Part shown: positions 1 through 4,743 of the stretch, piece by piece | Position numbering within the stretch: the stretch's first letter is position 1 | Layout: each line of letters starts with the position of its first letter | NCBI GenBank assembly: GCA_012026855.1 | Contig: VEOV01000268.1 | Coordinates: 1-6,969 of the forward strand | Length of the DNA: 6,969 bases | From: Geobacter sp. | GTDB taxonomy: Bacteria > Desulfobacterota > Desulfuromonadia > Geobacterales > DSM-12255 | Direction: 5' to 3' | Made by a program: the position numbers and the translations under genes | The notes under the pieces: generated by a model | Database searches by the model: none | Told to the model about the DNA's origin: nothing | Seen by the model: the letters and a program-made list of their open reading frames with translations, nothing else

Positions 1-194
1 CCCTTCAGGTTTACCCCTTTGGCTGCTGCCGCCGCCTGAACTTCGGCAGGATTGCCAAGAATTACGACTTTTGCCAAACCCTGTTCGACAATTTTTTCGG
101 CAGCAAAAAGCATTCTTTCATCATAGCTCTCTGGCAGTACTACAGTCTTAAGATCTTTTTTTGCCTTATCCTTGATTACGTCCATCAGATGCAT
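1..194 (-). CDS. pta: Phosphate acetyltransferase (phosphotransacetylase), N-terminal part; runs off the left edge
   Basis: Reading the minus strand from the ATG at 194 gives 64 codons to the window edge, beginning MHLMDVIKDKAKKDLKTVVL and continuing PESYDERMLFAAEKIVEQGL, then AKVVILGNPAEVQAAAAAKG. This is the characteristic start of phosphotransacetylases: an amphipathic first helix, the 'VLPE..DER...AAEKI...G.A....LG' block, then an Ala-rich helix. The family interconverts acetyl-CoA plus phosphate with acetyl phosphate plus CoA in the cytoplasm, usually paired with acetate kinase (not visible here). A strong AGGAGG (203-208 on the minus strand) lies 8 bases before the ATG and fixes the start. 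An in-frame ATG three codons later is less well placed. The catalytic C-terminal part is outside the window, so completeness and any fused N-terminal domain cannot be judged, although starting directly in the PTA domain argues for the short bacterial form. Confidence 0.9.
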   Translation of the reverse strand, partial: MHLMDVIKDKAKKDLKTVVLPESYDERMLFAAEKIVEQGLAKVVILGNPAEVQAAAAAKGVNLK

Positions 195-234
195 GCCAAA
201 AACCTCCTGAACTATTTTCAAACAAGATTATGGT

Positions 235-263
235 GATATAGCGTAATCAATGGAGAGCGTCAA
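235..263 (-). promoter_or_regulatory. Candidate sigma-70 promoter for pta
   Basis: On the minus strand TTGACG (258-263) is followed after exactly 17 bases by TATATC (235-240). This is a near-consensus -35 and a moderate -10. It lies in the 90-bp gap between the end of the upstream repressor gene and pta, leaving a leader of roughly 35 bases that contains the AGGAGG site. pta can therefore be transcribed independently of the repressor gene. I saw no convincing terminator between the two genes, so read-through is also possible. Confidence 0.45.
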
Positions 264-284
264 GGTAAAAGGCTTTAACATGTC

Positions 285-935
285 TCAGGTTTTGATCTTT
301 CGCCAGACAGTATGCACCGTGCCGAGAATGGAAATATTGCTGTCACTTTTAAAAGGCGCATAAGATGAGTTGTCGGCTGAATAATAAATGTCTTCTCCCC
401 GTATGCGATATCTCCTCAGATATGCTTCTCCCCATTTGCCAACTATCAGGACAATATCTCCGGTAGCCGGCGCAGTGCCAGTCTGCACAATAACAATATC
501 GCCGTCTCTGATTGATGGAGACATGAAGTCGCCGCTGTACTCAAAGGCAAAGGAGCCTGCCGGCAATCCCGGCATTGATATGGACGCAGTAATGTTGACC
601 GGATTCAGTTTGTCCAATGATGTTGGCGGGTCTTTGAAAAGCGGAATTTCACAACTGAGCGTGGTGCTGGGGACGGGGGGGGCGACGGCGAATGGCTCTC
701 CCTTGCCGTTTTCAAGCCATGCCGGGTCAATGTTGTACTTGTGCTGCGCCGCAATCAGCAGCGTGTCTGAAGGGGTTTTCTTCCCTTTTTCAATGGCGCA
801 CAGAAAGCTTTGCACAATGCCAAGCGATGCAGCGAATGCCTTTTGCGTCATCTTGAGACTTTTTCTGATGGCCCTGACTCTATCGCCGAGGGAGTGCAAA
901 TCATTAAATTTGTCATCTTGTATCTCTCTGTTCAT
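285..935 (-). CDS. XRE-family transcriptional regulator with LexA/CI-like (S24) C-terminal domain lacking the catalytic residues
   Basis: The 216-residue protein has two parts. Residues about 16-72 form a Cro/CI-type helix-turn-helix (MTQKAFAASLGIVQSFLCAI, then EKGKKTPSDTLL). Residues about 118-215 match the peptidase S24 fold of LexA, UmuD and phage CI repressors (FAFEYSGDFMSPSIRDGDIV, then TGDIVLIV). A Pro-rich linker joins them. In cleavable members the nucleophile sits in a G-D-S-M motif; here that position is Phe137 (SGDFM). The general-base Lys in the 'LKR' motif is Arg174 (YLRRY). The fold therefore looks kept while self-cleavage looks lost. By family the protein should bind DNA as a dimer, but what it senses cannot be told. 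I chose the ATG at 935 because AAGGCGGGG lies just upstream; an in-frame ATG at 974 has no ribosome site. The gene precedes pta and is divergent from a response regulator. No other phage genes are nearby. Confidence 0.9.
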   Translation of the reverse strand: MNREIQDDKFNDLHSLGDRVRAIRKSLKMTQKAFAASLGIVQSFLCAIEKGKKTPSDTLLIAAQHKYNIDPAWLENGKGEPFAVAPPVPSTTLSCEIPLFKDPPTSLDKLNPVNITASISMPGLPAGSFAFEYSGDFMSPSIRDGDIVIVQTGTAPATGDIVLIVGKWGEAYLRRYRIRGEDIYYSADNSSYAPFKSDSNISILGTVHTVWRKIKT

Positions 936-939
936 AAAA

Positions 940-948
940 CCCCGCCTT
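940..948 (-). promoter_or_regulatory. Ribosome binding site that decides the repressor start
   Basis: On the minus strand AAGGCGGGG is followed by four T bases and the ATG at 935. The purine-rich block sits at normal Shine-Dalgarno distance from this ATG. The region upstream of the alternative ATG at 974 is AT-rich with no such block. This supports the shorter, 216-residue protein. Confidence 0.5.
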
Positions 949-1003
949 AATGATTGGTACAAAAATTGCTTCATTAATAAAAGACAGAATAAATATCACT
1001 CTG

Positions 1004-1052
1004 TGCAACTTATACTTTTTGTTTAGCACCTGCCAGCAATATCTGCAACTTA
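1004..1052. repeat. 9-bp direct repeat TGCAACTTA, two copies 40 bp apart, in a divergent promoter region
   Basis: TGCAACTTA occurs at 1004-1012 and again at 1044-1052, a start-to-start distance of 40 bp (close to four helical turns, so the same face of DNA). The inverse of its core, GTTGCA, occurs at 1071-1076 near the response-regulator start. The repeats lie in the 152-bp gap between the divergent XRE regulator and the response regulator. They could be half-sites for the XRE regulator or another factor. A 9-mer repeated once in such a short AT-rich stretch can also arise by chance, so this is tentative. I could not define convincing -35/-10 pairs for either gene here. Confidence 0.3.
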
Positions 1053-1087
1053 ATTGTTGAGGATTGTGCTGTTGCAATGGAGGCAAT

Positions 1088-1516
1088 ATGAAAACTGATA
1101 TTCTGCTGATAGAAGACTCCCTTGAAGACGCTGATCTGATGATTCGGGTTATCAAACAGGAAAATCCTGCAACCAGGGTAAAAGTTATTGAAGATGGCGC
1201 CGATGCACTGAGCTACCTGTTTGACAAAGGCTTTTCAGCCAATAGTGCCAACCTTCCCAAGGTAATTTTTCTGGATGTCAAACTGCCCCGTCTTACCGGG
1301 CCTCAGGTCCTTAGCAAACTCAGGGAAACCGAGTTAACCAGCACCGTTCCTGTAGTAATCATGACTTCTTCAAATCAGCAGGCTGATATAGATGAATGCT
1401 ACCGGCTTGGAGCTAACAGCTACCTGGTAAAACCGATCGATTTCCCGTCTTTTCAGAAAATGATCCTGAGTTCTGCCAGATACTGGCTCAATTACAACAT
1501 GACCTGCTGCGCCTGA
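1088..1516 (+). CDS. Single-domain (Rcp1/CheY-like) response regulator
   Basis: The 142-residue protein is one receiver domain from end to end. The acidic pair is Glu9-Asp10 (ILLIEDS), the phospho-acceptor is Asp63 (VIFLDVKLP), the switch Thr is Thr93 (VVIMTSS), and the conserved Lys is Lys115 (SYLVKP). The insert between beta-2 and beta-3 (GADALSYLFDKG) and the C-terminal SSARYWLNYN are typical of the Rcp1 subfamily, which receives phosphate from phytochrome-like and other hybrid histidine kinases. No output domain is present, so it should act by protein contact or as a phosphorelay step in the cytoplasm. No histidine kinase is adjacent, so its partner is unknown. The ATG at 1088 follows GGAGG (1079-1083) by 4 bases; an upstream in-frame TTG at 1064 is unlikely because the resulting extension lies outside the domain. 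The protein ends in an unusual Thr-Cys-Cys-Ala. It is divergent from the XRE regulator. Confidence 0.92.
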   Translation: MKTDILLIEDSLEDADLMIRVIKQENPATRVKVIEDGADALSYLFDKGFSANSANLPKVIFLDVKLPRLTGPQVLSKLRETELTSTVPVVIMTSSNQQADIDECYRLGANSYLVKPIDFPSFQKMILSSARYWLNYNMTCCA

Positions 1517-1526
1517 AACATCCCAC

Positions 1527-1568
1527 CCGGCTTGTCAACTTTATGTAAAGCATCGGTTGACGAGCCGG
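1527..1568. promoter_or_regulatory. Candidate BirA biotin operator upstream of bioF (13-bp inverted repeat)
   Basis: CCGGCTTGTCAAC (1527-1539) and GTTGACGAGCCGG (1556-1568) are inverted copies with one mismatch. Their inner half-sites read TTGTCAACT-N14-GGTTGACGA (1532-1563). This resembles the proteobacterial BirA operator consensus as I recall it, TTGTAAACC-N14/15-GGTTTACAA: 7 of 9 positions agree in each half, and the fifth-position change is symmetric. It lies 61 bases before bioF, where biotinyl-AMP-loaded BirA would repress. TTGACG inside the right arm (1557-1562) could be a -35, with TACAGC (1581-1586) a weak -10 after 18 bases; this promoter reading is uncertain. As RNA the arms would form a 13-bp stem (one G-U pair) starting 11 bases after the response-regulator stop. 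No T-run follows, so a terminator role is less likely. Confidence 0.68.
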
Positions 1569-1628
1569 TTCCTCCTGTGTTACAGCTTTCCTGAGAACAA
1601 GAGTACAATTTCCCTCAAGGCAGTTTAT

Positions 1629-2801
1629 ATGGAATTTATTCACGAAGAGCTGGAGCGTCTGCGGCAGGCTTCTCTGTACCGGAACTGCCGGGTGATCGAG
1701 TCTTCCCAAGGGGCAAGAGTCTCCATTGATGGCAGAGAGTACCTGCTTCTCTGCTCCAACAACTATCTCGGTCTTGCCGGGCATCCTGCCTTAAGACAGG
1801 CAGCTGCAGATGCCGCCCTTGCATTTGGCGCCGGCAGCGGCGCGTCACGTCTCGTTTCAGGCAGCATGACACTGCACACAGCACTTGAGGAGAAACTCGC
1901 ACTTTTCAAGGGGACTGAAGCTGCCCTGCTCTTCAACTCGGGTTATGCTGCCAACAGCGGCATCATCCCTGCCCTGGCCGGGCGGGGTGACACGGTCTTT
2001 TCCGACAGGCTCAATCATGCCAGTATTGTTGATGGAACACTGCTTTCGCGGGCAAGCCATCTCCGTTACCCCCATTGTGACACAGTGGCTCTCAGGCGGC
2101 TTCTCGAAAAGCAGGGGGGCTCAGGGCGCAAAATCATTGTAACTGATGCGGTTTTCAGTATGGACGGTGATATGGCACCGTTGCAGGAGATTGTTGCTCT
2201 CAAGAAGGAATTCGGAGCAGTGCTGATTATTGACGATGCCCATGGCACAGGGGTTCTCGGTGCCGGTGGCAAAGGGACGGCAGAGTATCTGGGCGTGATG
2301 AAGGACATTGATGTTTACATGGGAACCCTGGGCAAAGGAATCGGCAGTTACGGCGCCTATGTGGCCGGTTCCCGGGAGCTGGCGGATTATCTGCGCAATT
2401 CAGCCAGAAGTTTTATCTTCTCCACCTCATTGCCTCCGGCTGTCCTGGCGCCATCCATGGCTGCCATTGATATTATCGATTCTGCTGAAGGGCTTGAACT
2501 CAGGCAGATGCTGGCAAGAAATCGTGTCCTGTTTCTCTCTCTGCTGCATGCCGCCGGCTTTGATACCATGGGGAGTGTTACCCAGATAATTCCCATCCTC
2601 ACTGGCGATGCTGCCCTGACCATGGAGTTTTCACAAAGGCTCTTCAGCGCAGGGGTCTTTGTGCAGGGGATTCGGCCGCCCACAGTACCGGCCGGCAAAT
2701 GCCGCCTCCGCTGTACCGTCATGGCTAGCCACACTGAAGACGATCTGGCAGATGCCGCCGGGAAAATTGCCGCTATCGGCAGGGAGCTGGGCGTTATATG
2801 A
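1629..2801 (+). CDS. bioF: 8-amino-7-oxononanoate synthase (KAPA synthase)
   Basis: BioF is a PLP-dependent alpha-oxoamine synthase. It condenses pimeloyl-ACP (or -CoA) with L-alanine, releasing CO2, to give 8-amino-7-oxononanoate in biotin synthesis. The 390 residues match the family length. Visible signatures are the N-terminal YLLLCSNNYLGLAGHP, GAGSGASRLVSGS (67-79), His130 (RLNHAS) that stacks on PLP, VFSMDGDMAPL (175-185), Asp202 and His205 (IDDAHGTG), and the Schiff-base Lys236 in MGTLGKGIGSYG. The ATG at 1629 follows AAGG (1617-1620) by 8 bases. A longer in-frame reading from a TTG at 1557 starts inside the operator palindrome and adds sequence outside the domain. It is the first gene of the operon and its TGA overlaps the ATG of the next gene as ATGA, which suggests translational coupling. 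Related enzymes such as 2-amino-3-ketobutyrate CoA ligase share the fold, but the bioH-bioC context decides for BioF. Confidence 0.95.
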   Translation: MEFIHEELERLRQASLYRNCRVIESSQGARVSIDGREYLLLCSNNYLGLAGHPALRQAAADAALAFGAGSGASRLVSGSMTLHTALEEKLALFKGTEAALLFNSGYAANSGIIPALAGRGDTVFSDRLNHASIVDGTLLSRASHLRYPHCDTVALRRLLEKQGGSGRKIIVTDAVFSMDGDMAPLQEIVALKKEFGAVLIIDDAHGTGVLGAGGKGTAEYLGVMKDIDVYMGTLGKGIGSYGAYVAGSRELADYLRNSARSFIFSTSLPPAVLAPSMAAIDIIDSAEGLELRQMLARNRVLFLSLLHAAGFDTMGSVTQIIPILTGDAALTMEFSQRLFSAGVFVQGIRPPTVPAGKCRLRCTVMASHTEDDLADAAGKIAAIGRELGVI

Positions 2802-3586
2802 CCTCAGGGCAGGCAGTTATAGTCCGCCATGACGAAGGGAGTGGCAAGACGCTCCTGTTTTTGCACGGCTGGTTGATGTCGGGCCGGGTCTGGAGTGGCC
2901 AGCTGCCGCTCAAGGAGCGGTTTCGAGTCCTGACGGTTGATCTTCCCGGTCATGGTGAGTCCCATTGGCCGACTTTTTCCTATGATGACTGTGTCTCATC
3001 CCTGGTTGAGCTGCTTGATCGTTTGGCCATTGATGAAGTTTGCCTGATCGGCTGGTCAATGGGGGCGCAGCTTGCTCTACAGCTGTACCGGCAAGCTCCG
3101 GAGAAAATTTCCGGTCTGGTGCTGGTTGCCGGAACACCCCTTTTCTGCTCGGCTGGAGACTTCTGCCACGGCCTTCCCAGGGCAGAGGCAAGAAGCATGG
3201 AACTCCGCATCAAGCGTAATCTGCAGAAAGCCAGTGGCGAGTTTTTTTCACTGATGTTTGCGCCAGGTGAACTGTCAAGGGGGGACCTTGGCAAGATTGC
3301 CGCCAATCTGGTGGCAAGACTTCCTGAGGTGAACATTGCCACCGAGTCGCTGCACGAGCTGATTAATACAGATCTGCGCGAGCTGCTGCCGGCGATTGAG
3401 ATTCCAACCCTTGTCACCCATGGCTCGGAAGACATGATTTGCCTACCGGGAGCATCACAATATATGGCGGACAGGATACCGGCTGCTGAACTGCTCTCTT
3501 TCGAAGGAATCGGCCATGCGCCATTCATCTCTAGTGCGGAGCGTTTTAACAGTGCTTTGACCGCTTTCGTGGAGCGGTTGCCATGA
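2798..3586 (+). CDS. bioH: Pimeloyl-ACP methyl ester carboxylesterase (alpha/beta hydrolase)
   Basis: This 262-residue alpha/beta hydrolase carries the oxyanion-hole motif FLHGW (21-25), VDLPGHGES (47-55), the nucleophile elbow GWSMG (85-89, Ser87), Asp212 in THGSED, and His240 in GIGHAPF. Length and the Trp-containing elbow fit BioH, which cleaves the methyl ester of pimeloyl-ACP methyl ester and so ends BioC/BioH-dependent pimelate assembly. The function call leans on position: it lies between bioF and bioC with 4-base overlaps on both sides. Alpha/beta hydrolases are hard to assign from sequence alone, and non-orthologous esterases (BioG, BioK, BioJ, BioV) can fill this role. Its ribosome site is inside bioF (AGGGAG, about 11 bases from the ATG), rather distant, so translation is probably coupled to bioF. 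No signal peptide is seen; it should be cytoplasmic. Confidence 0.85.
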   Translation: MTSGQAVIVRHDEGSGKTLLFLHGWLMSGRVWSGQLPLKERFRVLTVDLPGHGESHWPTFSYDDCVSSLVELLDRLAIDEVCLIGWSMGAQLALQLYRQAPEKISGLVLVAGTPLFCSAGDFCHGLPRAEARSMELRIKRNLQKASGEFFSLMFAPGELSRGDLGKIAANLVARLPEVNIATESLHELINTDLRELLPAIEIPTLVTHGSEDMICLPGASQYMADRIPAAELLSFEGIGHAPFISSAERFNSALTAFVERLP

Positions 3587-4386
3587 CAGGATTGGCAAGG
3601 GAGAAGGTCAGGCGCTCATTCAGCAGTCATGCCGCCGGGTATGACGATTATGCAGTGGTCCAGAAACTGGTCATTGAGCGTTTCATGGAGAGGTTCTGTG
3701 ACTCTGCTCTCAAGCCTGCCAGGGTTCTCGATGTCGGCGCAGGCACGGGCAGACTGCTGGCGGCCCTTGGCGACCAATATCCCCAAGCGCTGCTGCATGG
3801 TGTTGATCTGGCCCTTGGCATGGCCAAAAGGGTCAAAGAGCGCAATCCCGGGCTTGTCGTTGCCTGCAGCGATGCCGAGCAGCTGCCATTCAGGGATGGC
3901 AGTTTTGACCTTGTCGTGTCCACATCCACCTACCAGTGGCTGGACAATCTCGATATGGCCTTTGCTGAGGCCTTCAGGGTGCTGGCTCCGGGCGGGCGCT
4001 TCTGTTTTGCCTTTTTTGGCGGCAACACACTCCATGAGCTGAGGAACTCATACAAGGCAGCTCTGGCTGCATCGGCCAGCGGCCTGCCGGACAGAAGCCA
4101 CGAATTTTTCTCCATGCCAGACACGCTTGCTGCTCTGCGGAGGGCCGGATTTGCTGCACCGGCTGTAGAGAGCGACACTGAGATAGAGCTGCACGGCGAT
4201 GTCAAACGGGTGCTTGCCTCGATCAAGGGGATCGGCGCAGGCAGTGCTTCACGGGAGAAGGGGCGCGGGCTTTCCGGTAGAAAGGTTATCGAGGGGATGG
4301 TCGGTTATTATGAACGGGAATACTGTACGGCGGCAGGGGTGCCGGCAACTTACGAGATTTTCTATGGCCACGGGGTCAAGCAGTAG
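3583..4386 (+). CDS. bioC: Malonyl-ACP O-methyltransferase
   Basis: BioC methylates the free carboxyl of malonyl-ACP using S-adenosylmethionine, so that fatty acid synthesis enzymes can extend it to the pimeloyl stage. The 267-residue protein has the class I methyltransferase fold: motif I VLDVGAGTGRL (48-58), the ribose-binding acid Asp75 (HGVDLALGM), DAEQLPF (97-103), SFDLVVSTSTYQWLDN (107-122) and RVLAPGGRFCFAFFG (132-146). The N-terminal KVRRSFSSHAAGYDDYAVVQ is the BioC-type lead-in ('F...A..Y...A..Q') found before motif I. The ATG at 3583 overlaps the bioH stop as ATGA and follows TGGAG by 8 bases. It is the last gene of the operon. The stop at 4386 is only 3 bp from the stop of the convergent arsR-family gene, and no U-tract terminator is visible at the junction. 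Confidence 0.88.
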   Translation: MTGLAREKVRRSFSSHAAGYDDYAVVQKLVIERFMERFCDSALKPARVLDVGAGTGRLLAALGDQYPQALLHGVDLALGMAKRVKERNPGLVVACSDAEQLPFRDGSFDLVVSTSTYQWLDNLDMAFAEAFRVLAPGGRFCFAFFGGNTLHELRNSYKAALAASASGLPDRSHEFFSMPDTLAALRRAGFAAPAVESDTEIELHGDVKRVLASIKGIGAGSASREKGRGLSGRKVIEGMVGYYEREYCTAAGVPATYEIFYGHGVKQ

Positions 4387-4389
4387 TCG

Positions 4390-4665
4390 TCACTTGAGAA
4401 TATCAACGACTCGCTTCGCAAATGGGTGGACCACAGAGTAGTAAACCTCAGCACCGTCACGTTTGCCGGAAATTATGCCTTTGTTCTTCAACAGGGCCAG
4501 ATGTTGCGACACAGTTGCCTGCGGCAGTTCGAGGCACTCCCAAATCTTCTTGACATTACACTCTTTCGTGCAGAGTCCGGCAACAATCTTCAGCCTGACC
4601 GGATGGCCGAGAACCTTCAGTATTTCTGACTCTTCGATGAAGCTCTTTTCCTTGGCAAATCCCAT
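4390..4665 (-). CDS. ArsR-family winged-helix transcriptional regulator
   Basis: This small 91-residue protein is essentially one ArsR/SmtB winged helix. It has a helix with ILKVLGHPVRLKIVAGLC (15-32), the helix-turn-helix with PQATVSQHLALLKNKGII (48-65), and a beta wing GKRDGAEVYYSV (67-78). Members usually bind DNA as dimers and let go when a metal, metalloid or redox/sulfur signal reacts with Cys or His residues. Cys32, Cys36 and Cys44 cluster ahead of the recognition helix (LCTKECNVKKIWEC). This is reminiscent of the ArsR 'ELCVCDL' site but spaced differently, so a thiol- or metalloid-based sensor is possible but unproven. The ATG at 4665 follows GGAGG by 5 bases. It has its own promoter and no adjacent arsenic, cadmium or sulfur genes, so the targets are not evident. 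It is 3 bp from bioC, convergent. Confidence 0.88.
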   Translation of the reverse strand: MGFAKEKSFIEESEILKVLGHPVRLKIVAGLCTKECNVKKIWECLELPQATVSQHLALLKNKGIISGKRDGAEVYYSVVHPFAKRVVDILK

Positions 4666-4695
4666 GGCACCCTCCGAAAATAACCGACATTCATA

Positions 4696-4724
4696 TATCT
4701 AAATATTCTCGAAGTTTTTGTCAA
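4696..4724 (-). promoter_or_regulatory. Promoter and likely auto-operator of the arsR-family gene
   Basis: On the minus strand a perfect TTGACA (4719-4724) is followed by 17 bases and TAGATA (4696-4701). This gives a leader of about 25 bases before the ATG at 4665. The plus-strand sequence ATATCTAAATAT (4695-4706), an imperfect palindrome with 10 of 12 positions symmetric, covers the -10. ArsR proteins commonly repress their own promoters from AT-rich palindromes at this place, so autoregulation is a reasonable inference. Confidence 0.5.
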
Positions 4725-4743
4725 ACAGATTCTTGGATCGGGC

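Noticed and set aside
936..974. Longer repressor start (ATG at 974, 13 extra residues)
   Set aside because: No Shine-Dalgarno sequence precedes it, whereas AAGGCGGGG precedes the ATG at 935 and the extension lies outside the HTH domain.
388..1026. Long plus-strand open frame opposite the XRE/S24 regulator
   Set aside because: It is antisense to a gene with clear HTH and S24-fold motifs, has no recognisable domain, and starts without a good ribosome site.
1025..1040. Sigma-54-like site (TAGCACCTGCCAGCA) upstream of the response regulator
   Set aside because: It lacks the GG at -24, and the spacing to the GC element is one base short, so it does not meet the -24/-12 rule.
1557..1628. N-terminal extension of bioF from a TTG start
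   Set aside because: It would start inside the operator palindrome and adds residues before the normal BioF N-terminus; the ATG at 1629 has AAGG at good spacing and gives the family length.
3616..4035. Minus-strand open frames opposite bioC (3616-4035 and 3648-3929)
   Set aside because: They are shadows of the methyltransferase coding sequence, with no domain signal.
4376..4411. Small hairpins at the bioC/arsR junction as a bidirectional terminator
   Set aside because: Stems are only 5-6 bp with 12-15 base loops and no T-run on either strand.
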